A DNA stretch of 64,000 nt from NCBI GenBank assembly GCA_023386885.1, contig JAEWIX010000040.1, positions 62,001-126,000 of the forward strand, written 5' to 3'. This stretch comes from Pseudomonadota bacterium (GTDB taxonomy: Bacteria; Pseudomonadota; Alphaproteobacteria; Rhizobiales; Xanthobacteraceae). The notes below the pieces were generated by a model, which saw only the letters and a program-made list of their open reading frames with translations, searched no databases and was not told the DNA's origin. This document shows positions 26,473 to 36,107 of the stretch, one piece after another (the first letter of the stretch is position 1; every line of letters begins with the position of its first letter). The translations under genes were made by a program, and so were the position numbers.

Positions 26473-28674
26473 ATGGCAACCAAGGCAGCGACCAGAGCCG
26501 GGCTCACGGAGAAGGAGGTGATGGTTTCGGAATCGCCGTTCTATATTCCGATGACCGGACCACTTGCTCGGCCGAGGCGAACGCTGAAGCATGACGATAC
26601 CTTTGTCGTGCTCGACAGCCACGGTGATATCGGAGCGTCCGCGGGCGGACCTGACGGGTTGTTCAATTGCGATACGCGGCATCTTGCCCGCTTCGAATTG
26701 GTCCTGAACGATACGCAGCCGTTGCTGCTTGGTTCGAACCTGCGCGATGACAACTCGGGGCTGACCGTCGATCTCACCAATCCCGACATTTTCAGCGGCG
26801 ACCGGATCATCCTTCAGAAAGATATGATCCACATCGTGCGCACGATTTTCTTGTGGCGCGGGACCGCTTACGAACGGATCGGCGTGCAGAATCACGGCGA
26901 ACGCATCGCGCATTTCGATTTGAAGTTCCTGTTCGACAGTGATTTCGCCGATCTATTCGAAGTGCGCGGCGAGAAGCGAGCGCGCCGAGGTTCGCTTCTA
27001 TCCGAACTGCAGGGGCCCGCCGAAGTCCGTCTGATGTATACCGGGCTCGACGATAATGTGCGGACGACGGGCGTCCATTTCGAGCCGCAGCCAACCACGC
27101 TTGCCGTCAACAGTGCCATCTATCGTCTCGAACTGGCGCCGCAGCAGGGCGTTTCGTTGTTTGTCTCGATTTCGTGCAATTTGCCCACGGAACGGAAAAT
27201 TCTTCCATTTTTCCGTGGTCTTCTCGCGCATCGTCGTGAAATGCGGGAAGCGACCGCAGGCGCCGCCGTCATTGAAACGTCCAATGACATTCTGAACGAA
27301 ATGCTTTGCCAGTCGATGGCCGATCTCAACATGCTGATGACTGAGACGCCGGATGGCCGTTATCCTTATGCCGGAATCCCGTGGTACTCGACCACATTCG
27401 GCCGAGATGGCCTGATCACGGCGCTGCAGATGCTGTGGATCGATCCACGGGTGGCGCGCGGTGTTTTGCGGCGCTTGGCGAGATTTCAGGCCAAGGTGAT
27501 CGATCCTCTGTCCGATGCCGAACCTGGGAAGATTCTTCATGAGATGCGCGGCGGCGAGATGGCCGCGCTTCGGGAGGTTCCGTTCGCCTGCTATTATGGC
27601 AGTGTCGACGCCACGCCTTTGTTTGTGTTGCTGGTTGGACTCTATGTCGAACGTACAGGCGACGTCGAGACCCTCACGGACTTGTGGCCGGCCGTGGAGG
27701 CCGCACTTGGCTGGATCGACGGTGACGGCGATCGCGACGGTGACGGTTTCGTCGAGTATCGGCGGGCGTCGGAAAAGGGATTGATCAATCAGGGCTGGAA
27801 AGATTCCTTCGATGCGATCTTCCATGCTGACGGACGGTTGGCCGAAGGCGATATCGCACTTGCGGAAGTGCAGGGTTATGTCTTCGCCGGCAAGCGGCTC
27901 GCTGCTCGCTGTGCGCGGCGTCTTGGGCTAATGGATCGAGCGCTGGCGCTCGGTGATGATGCGTGCCGACTGGCACAGCGGTTTGAAGATGCATTCTGGT
28001 GCGCTGACCTCGGAACCTATGCGCTGGCGCTGGATGGCGCCAAGCAGCCTTGCGAGGTAAGGACGTCGAACGCGGGCCAGCTTCTGTTCACCGGGATCGT
28101 GCGCGAGGACAGGGCGCGGATGGTTGCCGCCGATTTGATGCGCCCGCGGTTTTTTAGCGGCTGGGGGATCCGGACCGTCGCCCATGGCGAGGCGCGCTAC
28201 AATCCGATGTCCTATCACGACGGATCGATCTGGCCGCACGACAACGCCTTGATTGCTCTTGGCCTCGCCCGATATGGCCTGAAGCACTCGGTGGAATCCG
28301 TTTTCAAGGGATTGTTCGATGCGGCCAGCTACATGGAGTTGCGACGATTGCCCGAATTGTTCTGCGGGTTCCGTCGCGAACGGAAGCGCGGGCCGACGCT
28401 TTATCCCGTTGCCTGTTCGCCACAGGCCTGGGCGAGCGCGACCTCATTCTCGTTGATCGAGGCGGCGCTCGGATTGGAGTTCGATGCCGATGCCTGCGAG
28501 ATCCGGCTGCGTAATCCACACCTTCCGGCATTTGTGAACGAGGTGATCGTGCGCGATCTGTCGCTCGGCGAAAGCTGTGTCGATCTTCGCCTGCGTCGCC
28601 ATGGCGAGGGCGTCTCGCTTGAAGTTTTACGATCGTGCGGCCGCATTCGGTTGTCGATGGTGCTGGCGCACTGA
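26473..28674 (+). CDS. Amylo-alpha-1,6-glucosidase (glycogen debranching enzyme-like)
   Basis: The 733-residue protein has the bacterial GDE N-terminal domain (about residues 30-230, with DGLFNCDTRHLARFELVLN) and a C-terminal (alpha/alpha)6 catalytic domain. The latter includes YPYAGIPWYSTTFGRDGLIT, the DSFDAIFHADGRLAEGDIAL segment, and the GWGIRTVAHGEARYNPMSYH region with SIWPHDNALIALGLARYG. Family members hydrolyse alpha-1,6 branches, or in related proteins other glucosidic bonds. It is common in soil alphaproteobacteria outside a classical glg operon. The start has a GAGGT-like site. It lies 70 bases after the ABC exporter. Confidence 0.9.
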   Translation: MATKAATRAGLTEKEVMVSESPFYIPMTGPLARPRRTLKHDDTFVVLDSHGDIGASAGGPDGLFNCDTRHLARFELVLNDTQPLLLGSNLRDDNSGLTVDLTNPDIFSGDRIILQKDMIHIVRTIFLWRGTAYERIGVQNHGERIAHFDLKFLFDSDFADLFEVRGEKRARRGSLLSELQGPAEVRLMYTGLDDNVRTTGVHFEPQPTTLAVNSAIYRLELAPQQGVSLFVSISCNLPTERKILPFFRGLLAHRREMREATAGAAVIETSNDILNEMLCQSMADLNMLMTETPDGRYPYAGIPWYSTTFGRDGLITALQMLWIDPRVARGVLRRLARFQAKVIDPLSDAEPGKILHEMRGGEMAALREVPFACYYGSVDATPLFVLLVGLYVERTGDVETLTDLWPAVEAALGWIDGDGDRDGDGFVEYRRASEKGLINQGWKDSFDAIFHADGRLAEGDIALAEVQGYVFAGKRLAARCARRLGLMDRALALGDDACRLAQRFEDAFWCADLGTYALALDGAKQPCEVRTSNAGQLLFTGIVREDRARMVAADLMRPRFFSGWGIRTVAHGEARYNPMSYHDGSIWPHDNALIALGLARYGLKHSVESVFKGLFDAASYMELRRLPELFCGFRRERKRGPTLYPVACSPQAWASATSFSLIEAALGLEFDADACEIRLRNPHLPAFVNEVIVRDLSLGESCVDLRLRRHGEGVSLEVLRSCGRIRLSMVLAH

Positions 28675-28765
28675 TGCTACCGATGCTGCATCGGGGCGAG
28701 GCGGCGGTTTGTCGGCGATCGCTTCGGGCGATGTCCAATGGATAGCCAGTAACTGGGGAGGATTC

Positions 28766-29263
28766 ATGCGGCCGATCTGCGCGACCCTATCCGTCCTGGT
28801 GGCAACGTTCCTGGCAGTTGGCGTGTCGGTGGCGGCCGACCAAGTCGACGCCCCGCCACCGAATTCCGGCGCCGCAACGCCGGCGAGCCCTCCGCAGACC
28901 GGAAAACCGGAGCCGCCTGCGCCCTCCATCACCGTGATCGGACCGGCTGACGCGCATGGAGTTCTTGGCCGTGAGGTCAAGAGCGCGACCGGTGAGAATA
29001 TGGGCCGGATCGTCGATATCATTGCCGACAGAGCGGGCGTGGTGCGGGCCGCGGTGATCGACTTTGGCGGCTTTCTCGGTGTCGGTAGCCGCAAGATCGT
29101 GGTCGACTGGAATGCTCTGCATTTTGGCGAGGTGCAAAGCAAGAGCAGCAGCATTACTCTCGAACTGACCCAGGATCAGGTGAAGGCGGCGCCGGAATAC
29201 AAGGAAGGCACGGTAGTCGTGGTGCTGGGCGCCTCAGGAAGCCTGCGGCCTTTGCGGTTTTGA
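28766..29263 (+). CDS. Exported PRC-barrel domain protein
   Basis: The ATG at 28766 follows a strong GGGGAGGA site. The 165-residue protein has a Sec signal peptide ending near AVGVSVAADQ and a Pro/Ala-rich linker (about 27-55). The PRC-barrel domain then reads LGREVKSATGENMGRIVDII with RAAVIDFGGFLGVGSRKIVV. PRC barrels bind partner proteins or RNA. Secreted PRC proteins are common in this group of bacteria and their function is mostly unknown. The stop is 4 bases before the next gene. Confidence 0.85.
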   Translation: MRPICATLSVLVATFLAVGVSVAADQVDAPPPNSGAATPASPPQTGKPEPPAPSITVIGPADAHGVLGREVKSATGENMGRIVDIIADRAGVVRAAVIDFGGFLGVGSRKIVVDWNALHFGEVQSKSSSITLELTQDQVKAAPEYKEGTVVVVLGASGSLRPLRF

Positions 29264-29267
29264 CATC

Positions 29268-30605
29268 GTGACGGAACATGACGCCGTTGACATGCCAATG
29301 GAGTCGCACCGTCGGTCGGAACGACCGGTGGATGCCAAAAGTGTGGACACGGTGTCGGCGGCATCGTTCCCTCCGCAGCGGCCCGTTCCTTCGTCGCGGA
29401 GCCAGCGCGGCCTCGACTGGTTCATCTTTTTCCTCGCCGATCTGCAGACCGGTTTCGGGCCGTTCGTCGTCGTTTATTTAACAACCCAGAAATGGACGCT
29501 GACCGAGATCGGACTCGTCCTGTCGATCGGCGGCGTGGTCGGCCTGATTGGTCAGATGCCCGGCGGAGCCATCATCGACGCCGCCCGTTCGGAGCGACTC
29601 GTGGCTGGCCTTGCGGTGGCGACGATCGGCTTCGTTGCTTTGGCTTATGCGGTATGGCCGATATTCCCGGTGATTGCGATCGCCGCGACCCTTCATGCAG
29701 CGGCGAGTTGCGTGCTCGGCCCCGCGATCGCGGCGATCAGCCTCGGGCTGGTGGGACCGAAGGCAATCAGCGAAAGATTGGGGCGAAATGCGCGGTTCGC
29801 ATCGCTCGGCAACGGCAGCGCGGCAGCCCTTATGGGCGGCATCGGCTATCTGTTCTCGAGTCGCATGGTGTTCGTCATCAGCTTTGTGTTTGCAGTGGCG
29901 ACGGTGCTGTCGCTGTGGCGGATCAGCGATCGCGAAATCGATCCGCAGCAAGCACATGGCGCGGTCACGCAGCCACAGTCCAATCCCGAGGCGACGAGCA
30001 TCCTTCATTTGCTGCGTCAGCGCCCACTGCTGGTTTTTGCCGCGATCGTGCTGCTGCTGCAATTGGCCAACGCCGCGATGCTGCCGCTAATGGCGGGCGT
30101 CGTAACGGCACGTTCAAGCTCCTCCGCGCCGGCCCTGATTGCCGCCAGCATCATTGTTCCCCAGGCGATGGTCGCGCTGATATCGCCTTCGGTCGGCCGC
30201 AAGGCTCAGGCCTGGGGGCGACGTCCGCTGCTGATGTTGGCATTTGCGGCGCTGGCGCTCCGCGGAGGCCTATTCTCGGTAACCAGCGACCCGTCGATGC
30301 TCGTCGTCATTCAAGTTCTCGATGGCATCACGGCTGCGGTTTTCGGTGTCATGATTCCACTGATCGTTGCCGACGTCACGTATGGCTCCGGCCACTTCAA
30401 TCTCGCACAGGGAATCGTCGGGACCGCCACCGGCATCGGTGCATCGCTCAGTCCCGCGCTTGCGGGTTACGCGAGCGACCATTTCGGGCATGGCTTCGCT
30501 TTCATGGGCCTGGGATCGGTCGCAATCGTTGGCCTGGTCGTTATCTGGATTGCTATGCCGGAAACCAAAGCAGCGCTCTCACGCGAGGAATGCTTGCCGA
30601 CCTGA
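29268..30605 (+). CDS. MFS transporter
   Basis: The protein of up to 445 residues has a polar N-terminal extension of about 45 residues and then roughly 12 membrane helices. It shows the MFS loop QMPGGAIIDAARSERLVAG and a C-terminal counterpart around SPSVGRKAQAWGRRPLLML. The GTG at 29268 is 4 bases after the PRC-barrel stop, so the pair is probably co-translated; an ATG at 29292 is an alternative start. The drug/H+ antiporter type is likely; the substrate is unknown. Confidence 0.85.
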   Translation: MTEHDAVDMPMESHRRSERPVDAKSVDTVSAASFPPQRPVPSSRSQRGLDWFIFFLADLQTGFGPFVVVYLTTQKWTLTEIGLVLSIGGVVGLIGQMPGGAIIDAARSERLVAGLAVATIGFVALAYAVWPIFPVIAIAATLHAAASCVLGPAIAAISLGLVGPKAISERLGRNARFASLGNGSAAALMGGIGYLFSSRMVFVISFVFAVATVLSLWRISDREIDPQQAHGAVTQPQSNPEATSILHLLRQRPLLVFAAIVLLLQLANAAMLPLMAGVVTARSSSSAPALIAASIIVPQAMVALISPSVGRKAQAWGRRPLLMLAFAALALRGGLFSVTSDPSMLVVIQVLDGITAAVFGVMIPLIVADVTYGSGHFNLAQGIVGTATGIGASLSPALAGYASDHFGHGFAFMGLGSVAIVGLVVIWIAMPETKAALSREECLPT

Positions 30606-31202
30606 GTTATATTGATTTCTTATTGATCCACTTGTGCTTCGCTTTTGCGATCGGTTAGTTCGAGTGAGGTAGGGCTTGAATTATCGACTCCGTTTGCCGC
30701 CATGGGTCACCTTGTTCTGAAGCTAAGCACCTGATTGGTATGCCTTGCCACGGAATAACGGAAAATGTGCCCGTGCGGAGGCATTGTCGCAGAACAGATT
30801 GGTACGGGTGGCAGTGTGCGGAAAGTGAAGAGCATAATTGTACAGCAAGCGAATGACGTTGCGTCAGCCTGATCTAGGACATTCATGAAGACGCGACCCC
30901 GTCGAAGCGACAGCATCCTCACATCGTGATCCGGAGGTCGCCAGTCCTTCGTTGATCGCGGCATTGATGATGCCATATTGATTGCGATCGACTGCCGAGA
31001 GCCGGCCTCTTGTTCAGAGGGGCTTCATCATCGCGAAGCGCCGCTTCGACGATCGCGCGTTCATCGGCGGACATGCCGAATTGGGCAGCGCGAGGAGGTT
31101 GTACGGCTCGTCGTTCTGGTCCGCTTCGTTTTGTGAAGCAGACCAAGGGAGGAGGGTCGGGATCCGCTACAGCGCACAGGAAGCGATCAATTCCGTGATG
31201 CT
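30606..31202. other. Convergent intergenic interval, no supported gene
   Basis: This 600-base interval lies between the 3' ends of an MFS gene and an IclR gene. Minus-strand frames at 30707-30976 and 30919-31287 overlap in different phases, show no ribosome-binding sites and match no family I recognise. They could be an eroded gene, but I cannot name it. Confidence 0.4.
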
Positions 31203-31949
31203 CTAGAGGTTGGTCTTGAGGGCGGCCTGAAAATGGAGCATCGCATCCTTCATGGTCGCCGCAGTGAGGGGACGCCGCTCGAGGCATCGCGACGTTGGAC
31301 CTGCGACCACGATGGATAGTTGACGCGGCCCGATCGGCAGCGGTAACGACACGCCGGCAAGGTCGGGAATGTATTCCGACGAGCTTTGGTGATAACCGCG
31401 GTCGATCGCCGCGCGCAGTTCCTCTTCGATGATTTCGGCGCTCATCGGGGTCGTCGATGAGAAACCCTCGAACTTGATCTTGCGATAGATTGCCCGTCGC
31501 TCATCGGCAGAAAGTTGCGCCAGAATGGCGCGGCCGACCGAGCTGGCGTAGACCGGCACGCGGTCGCCGACCTGCGCGAAATAGCGAACGGATTGCGTCG
31601 ACTCGATCACGTCGAGGAAGATCACGAACGTGCCCGCCAATGCGCCGATGGCGGTCGTCTCGCCCGTTCGATCCGCAATCTCCGCGGCCAGTGCATGCAC
31701 CGCTTCCGGCAACGGTTCGGCGTCGGCAACGGTGCGGGCCAGCGTCAGCCAGCGCGGCGTCGGATAGTAGCCGCCCCGCGCGCGAGGCTCATAGAGCCAG
31801 CCCTTTTCCGCGATGGTCCCGACCAGATTGAAGGTGCTGGAACGCGGCCAGCCGAGATCGTCGGCGATTTCGGCGAGCGTCGCCGGCCGCCTCCGTCGCG
31901 CGAAATACTCCATCAATTCGAGAACGTTGGCGGCTTGTTTGACCAGCAT
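31203..31949 (-). CDS. IclR-family transcriptional regulator
   Basis: The 248-residue protein has an N-terminal winged helix (about residues 5-65, ANVLELMEYFARRRRPATLA then GWPRSSTFNLVGTIAEKGWL) and the C-terminal IclR effector domain with FLDVIESTQSVRYFAQVGDR and VYASSVGRAILAQL. IclR proteins usually control an adjacent catabolic unit. It is divergent from the periplasmic binding-protein gene at 32198, so it probably regulates that gene and the two dehydrogenases after it, with a small aromatic or organic acid as effector. Confidence 0.92.
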   Translation of the reverse strand: MLVKQAANVLELMEYFARRRRPATLAEIADDLGWPRSSTFNLVGTIAEKGWLYEPRARGGYYPTPRWLTLARTVADAEPLPEAVHALAAEIADRTGETTAIGALAGTFVIFLDVIESTQSVRYFAQVGDRVPVYASSVGRAILAQLSADERRAIYRKIKFEGFSSTTPMSAEIIEEELRAAIDRGYHQSSSEYIPDLAGVSLPLPIGPRQLSIVVAGPTSRCLERRPLTAATMKDAMLHFQAALKTNL

Positions 31950-32197
31950 TGTGCCTCTGGAATTCTCGGCTGGGCCGAATCTGACTGCATTACAGGCCAG
32001 CGGGGGCGGCCTGCAATGTCAACGTGAACCGAGCGACGGTTCGGGAAAGGGCGCCTTATGCGACTGCCTGACGGAATTTCGCGCAGGTTACTTGACTTGA
32101 AATTCACGATACTGTTTTCTATATTCATATACAAGAATTTTGACCGCGACATTGGCCTCGATGCTGTGTCGGAGGTCGAGGCAGGGAGGATGCAAAC

Positions 32198-33436
32198 ATG
32201 CGCAAATATCTGGCTGGGGCTGTCGGAGTGGCGATGGGCCTGGGGATGATCGGTGGGGCCAGCGCCCAGATTCCGGTGAAGGTGGGCGTGATGGCCGATA
32301 TGTCCGGAATTTTCTCTGACATCGGCGGCAAGGGCTCGGCGGAAGCGACCCGAATGGCGGTCGAGGATTTCAAGAAGCTGCCGGGCGCCGACAAGTTCAA
32401 GGTGGAGGTGGTCGAGGCCGATCCCCAGAACAAACCCGACATCGCGGTGGAGATCGCGCGCAAATGGTTCGACGCCGAGCATGTCGATGTGTTGGTCGAT
32501 ATTCCCACCAGCGCCATCTCGCTTGCGGTTGCTCCTCTGGCGCGGGACATGAACAAGGTCGTGCTGCTGACGGCATCGGGGTCGTCGCATTTGACCGGCA
32601 AGGCCTGCACGCCGAATTCGGTGCACTGGACCTACGACACCTGGGCGCTGGCGCATGGCACCGCGGATGCGATCACGCGGGCCGGCGGCAAGACCTGGTT
32701 CTTCCTTACGGCTGACTTCGCGGTCGGGCATTCGCTGGAGCAGGACGCAACGCCGGTGATCCTCGCCGACGGTGGCAAGGTGATTGGAAGCGTGCGGCAT
32801 CCGACCGGCGCCAACGACTTTGCTTCGTTCCTGTTGCAGGCTCAGGCGTCACGCGCCGAAATCGTCGCGCTGGCTAACGCCGGCGGCGACACCATCAAGT
32901 CGATCAAGCAGGCGTCCGAATTCGGCATCATCCAGGGCGGTCAGAAACTGGCCGGCATGTTGCTGTTCATTTCCGACATCCACTCGCTCGGCCTGAAGAC
33001 CGCGCAGGGTTTGCAACTGACGACGGGGTTCTACTGGGACCTCAACGAGAAGACCCGCAGCTTCGGGGAACGCTTCGCGGCCCGCAACAACGGACGTTAT
33101 CCGTCGATGAACCAGGCCGGCGCCTATTCCGCGACGATGACTTACCTCAAGGCGGTTGCCAAGGTCGGCTCGCCGAAGGACGGCAAGGCCGTGGTCAAGG
33201 CGATCCGCGACATGGGCGCCTTCGACGATCCGCTGTTCGGCAAGACTCAACTGCGCGAGGACGGGCGCGTGGTCCATGACATGCTGCTGGTTCAGGTGAA
33301 GAGACCGGAAGAATCCAAAAAGCCTTATGACTATTACAAAGTGCTCTCGACCATTCCCGGAGACCGGGCGTTCCGTCCGCTGAAGGACGGCGGCTGTCCG
33401 CTGGTGAAGGGAAGAACATGCGCCAGCCGGCGCTAA
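32198..33436 (+). CDS. ABC transporter periplasmic substrate-binding protein (Leu/Ile/Val-binding type)
   Basis: The 412-residue protein has a signal peptide cleaved near GGASAQ and the type I periplasmic-binding fold (Peripla_BP_6). This is marked by IPVKVGVMADMSGIFSDIGG at the mature N-terminus and SEATRMAVEDF-like and TASGSSHLTG-like segments. Such proteins bring branched-chain amino acids, amides or aromatic acids to an ABC permease. No permease or ATPase gene is next to it, so it must use partners encoded elsewhere. Its neighbours suggest an alcohol, aldehyde or aromatic substrate. Confidence 0.92.
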   Translation: MRKYLAGAVGVAMGLGMIGGASAQIPVKVGVMADMSGIFSDIGGKGSAEATRMAVEDFKKLPGADKFKVEVVEADPQNKPDIAVEIARKWFDAEHVDVLVDIPTSAISLAVAPLARDMNKVVLLTASGSSHLTGKACTPNSVHWTYDTWALAHGTADAITRAGGKTWFFLTADFAVGHSLEQDATPVILADGGKVIGSVRHPTGANDFASFLLQAQASRAEIVALANAGGDTIKSIKQASEFGIIQGGQKLAGMLLFISDIHSLGLKTAQGLQLTTGFYWDLNEKTRSFGERFAARNNGRYPSMNQAGAYSATMTYLKAVAKVGSPKDGKAVVKAIRDMGAFDDPLFGKTQLREDGRVVHDMLLVQVKRPEESKKPYDYYKVLSTIPGDRAFRPLKDGGCPLVKGRTCASRR

Positions 33437-33495
33437 TCCTGTTCGCGCCGGCTGCTCGTCCGCGACGAATCTTTCGACATTCATGAGGTGACGTG

Positions 33496-34998
33496 ATGCG
33501 ACCTGCACGACAGGTGGAGCAATTGGCTCGCTATGACCGGATGTATATCGGCGGCGCGTGGGTTGAACCCGAAGACGGTGGGCTGATGGAAAGCATCGAC
33601 CCCGCGACAGGCCGACCCTGGGCGGTGGTCGCCTATGGCGGATTGATCGACGTCGATCGCGCCGTCTCTGCCGCGCGCTGCGCGCTCAAGGGACCATGGG
33701 GCCGCATGCCCGGCCACGAGCGCGCGGCGCTGCTGCGGAAATTCGCCGACCTCTACAAGGAGCGGGCGCAGCAACTCATGGTGCTGGAGACAATGGATTC
33801 CGGACGCGCGATTCGTGAGGCGCGGGCCGACATCTCCGGTCACAGCAACGGCTATCACTGGTGGGCCTCGCTCGCAGACAAGCATTCCGGCCGCACCATT
33901 CCCGTCGACGATTCCGTGCATGCCTTCACCACGCGCGTGCCAGTGGGCGTCGTCGCGGCGATCACGCCCTGGAACGTGCCGCTGATGGCGGCGGCGTGGA
34001 AGCTCGGTCCGGCGCTCGCCGCCGGATGCACGGTCGTCCTCAAGCCGGCCGAACAGACGCCGGTGACCTCGCTCGAACTCGGCAAGCTGTTCGATGAGGC
34101 AGGGTTTCCGCCGGGTGTCGTCAATATCGTTCCCGGCTATGGCCGCGACGGCGCCGGCGAATATCTGGTCAAGCATCCCGGCGTCGACAAGGTTGCATTC
34201 ACCGGCGAAGGCGCGACGGCAAAGGAAATCGTCCGCGCGGGCTCCGAGACCATGAAGCGATTCACCTTCGAACTGGGCGGGAAATCGCCGCATATCATCT
34301 TCGCGGATGCCGACATCGAGCAGGCGCTCAACGCCGCTACCAATTCCGCATGGACGTTGTGCGGGCAAAGTTGTGCGCTCGGCTCCCGCGTTCTGGTGCA
34401 GCGTTCGGTCTACGATCGCGTCGTCGAGGAGTTTTCGCGCCGGGCCGGCAAGGTGCGTATCGGGCTTCCGCTTGATGAGGCCACGCATATGGGTCCGCAG
34501 GCCCACGAGGAACAACTCAACAAGACGTTGAGCTACATCGACATCGGCCGCAACGACGGTGCGCAACTGGTGACCGGCGGCCGCCGTCTTTCGGGCGGTG
34601 CGCTCGGCAACGGCTACTTCATCGAGCCGACCGTGTTCGCCAATGTCAGCAACGATATGCGCATCGCGCGGGAAGAAATCTTCGGACCGGTCGCAGCGCT
34701 GATTCCGTTCGACGACGAAGAGGAGGCGATCACGGCGGCCAACGATACGTCTTATGGATTGACGGCGGGATTGTGGACGCAGGACGTCGGTCGCGCTCAT
34801 CGCGTCTCAAACCGCATTCAGGCCGGCATGGTGTGGGTCAATACCTATCGCTTCATTCGCTGGTCGACGCCCTATGGCGGTTTCAAGGGCAGCGGCTGGG
34901 GCCGCGAGAACGGCATCGAAGCGCTCGACTCTTATTTGGAGACGCGCACCACGGTGATCAGCACCACCGGTCGTTTCCCCGACGCTTACGCCCAGTAA
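33496..34998 (+). CDS. NAD(P)-dependent aldehyde dehydrogenase
   Basis: The 500-residue protein has the ALDH signatures AITPWNVPLMAAAWKLGPAL (cofactor site), FELGGKSPHIIFADAD (the Glu region) and a catalytic Cys in LCGQSCALGSRVLV. It ends with the usual YGGFKGSGWGRENG block. It oxidises an aldehyde to the acid; the substrate is unknown. GAGGTGA precedes adjacent GTG and ATG codons (33493, 33496) and I prefer the ATG. It lies 59 bases after the binding-protein gene and 27 before an SDR gene, so an alcohol-to-acid route is plausible. Confidence 0.94.
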   Translation: MRPARQVEQLARYDRMYIGGAWVEPEDGGLMESIDPATGRPWAVVAYGGLIDVDRAVSAARCALKGPWGRMPGHERAALLRKFADLYKERAQQLMVLETMDSGRAIREARADISGHSNGYHWWASLADKHSGRTIPVDDSVHAFTTRVPVGVVAAITPWNVPLMAAAWKLGPALAAGCTVVLKPAEQTPVTSLELGKLFDEAGFPPGVVNIVPGYGRDGAGEYLVKHPGVDKVAFTGEGATAKEIVRAGSETMKRFTFELGGKSPHIIFADADIEQALNAATNSAWTLCGQSCALGSRVLVQRSVYDRVVEEFSRRAGKVRIGLPLDEATHMGPQAHEEQLNKTLSYIDIGRNDGAQLVTGGRRLSGGALGNGYFIEPTVFANVSNDMRIAREEIFGPVAALIPFDDEEEAITAANDTSYGLTAGLWTQDVGRAHRVSNRIQAGMVWVNTYRFIRWSTPYGGFKGSGWGRENGIEALDSYLETRTTVISTTGRFPDAYAQ

Positions 34999-35025
34999 TC
35001 AAGCCTGCAAGGAAAGGGACAAAAC

Positions 35026-35796
35026 ATGCGTCTGGCAAACAAGCTCGCCGTTATCACCGCCGCTGCATCGGGCATGGGGCGCGCCGGCGTCGAAATTTTC
35101 CTCAAGGAGGGCGCCCAGGTCGTCGCGATCGACGTCAACGCCGATGCGCTGGCGAAACTCGCGGCTGACGTCAAGACCGCGGGCCACACCATCGAGACAA
35201 TCCAGGCCGATCTCTCGCAACCGGAGCAGATGCGCGGGTCGGTGAACGAGGCGGCATCGCGGCTTGGCGGCATCGATATCATGTGGGCGCATGCCGGCAT
35301 TCCGGGACCAGGCGGTATCGAGAAGCTCGATCTCGACGCCTATCAGGCGGCGATGACCCTCAACGTCACCTCGGCGGCGCTCGCGGCGGGTGAAGTGATC
35401 GGCCACATGCGCAAGCGCGGTGGCGGATCACTGATCTTTACGTCATCGGTGTCCGGACTGGTCGGTTCGATGTTCAGCCCGGTTTATTCGGCGGCGAAGT
35501 TTGCGGTCGTCGGTCTCACCAAATCGCTGGCGCAACGCTTTGCTGCCGATGGCGTTCGCGTCAATGTCGTTTGTCCGGGACTTGCCGATACGCCAATGAA
35601 GATCGGGTTCACTGGACGCTCTGGTGATCCCGTCGAGGCGGAGGAAAATCAGAAACGTCTATTGGCATCGGTGCCGATGGGCCGGTTGTGCCGGCCGGAG
35701 GAAGTGGCCTATGCGGCGCTTTGGCTCGCATCCGATGAAGCATCCTTCGTCACCGGTGTAGCTTTGCCAATCGACGGCGGCTTTACGGCGCGTTGA
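35026..35796 (+). CDS. Short-chain dehydrogenase/reductase (SDR)
   Basis: The 256-residue classical SDR has the cofactor motif AVITAAASGMGRAGVEIFL, an acidic residue after strand 2 (VVAIDVNADAL) that favours NAD, the catalytic Ser in FTSSVSGL and Tyr/Lys in YSAAK, and the C-terminal FVTGVALPIDGGF. The usual NNAG is HAG here (MWAHAGIPG). Length and motifs are complete. A GGAAAGGGA site precedes the ATG. It probably acts with the aldehyde dehydrogenase upstream. Confidence 0.93.
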   Translation: MRLANKLAVITAAASGMGRAGVEIFLKEGAQVVAIDVNADALAKLAADVKTAGHTIETIQADLSQPEQMRGSVNEAASRLGGIDIMWAHAGIPGPGGIEKLDLDAYQAAMTLNVTSAALAAGEVIGHMRKRGGGSLIFTSSVSGLVGSMFSPVYSAAKFAVVGLTKSLAQRFAADGVRVNVVCPGLADTPMKIGFTGRSGDPVEAEENQKRLLASVPMGRLCRPEEVAYAALWLASDEASFVTGVALPIDGGFTAR

Positions 35797-35830
35797 GGGC
35801 GCTCCCACTTCACCAAAAGCTCACGATGCT

Positions 35831-35853
35831 ATGCCCGGGCCTGCTCCGGGCAT
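35831..35853 (+). terminator. GC-rich stem-loop after the SDR gene
   Basis: ATGCCCGG and CCGGGCAT form a perfect 8-bp stem around a 7-base loop, 35 bases after the SDR stop. There is no T-run. It is a likely 3' end for the transport/dehydrogenase unit. The remaining 250 bases up to the methyltransferase gene hold no supported gene. Confidence 0.55.
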
Positions 35854-36107
35854 TGCCGTGTCCGAAGCAGATGCCGCGGCCGTCGTGGCGCGTAACACGG
35901 CATCAGCTTCGCGTTGCGCGATCGTCGAAGCCGATCTCCCAGAGGATGGCGATGCCGTGCACCCGCCATATGGCCGAAATTATTCTTCGGAACCGCTCGA
36001 TCATGCAAGCTGTAAGCTCCAGATGGAGAGGTCGCGTATCGCCAAACCAGCTGAAGCACAACTGCCCCCACGATAGGCTCGGAAATGGCACGGACCGAGC
36101 TCTACGA

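Noticed and set aside
24675..26507. A 610-codon minus-strand frame opposite the ABC exporter gene
   Set aside because: The exporter has all ABC motifs. The antisense frame has none and is Arg/His/Gln-rich.
30707..31287. Possible transposase or regulator remnant between the MFS and IclR genes
   Set aside because: Phrases such as MSADERAIVEAAL look protein-like, but I could not align the frames with any transposase or regulator family.
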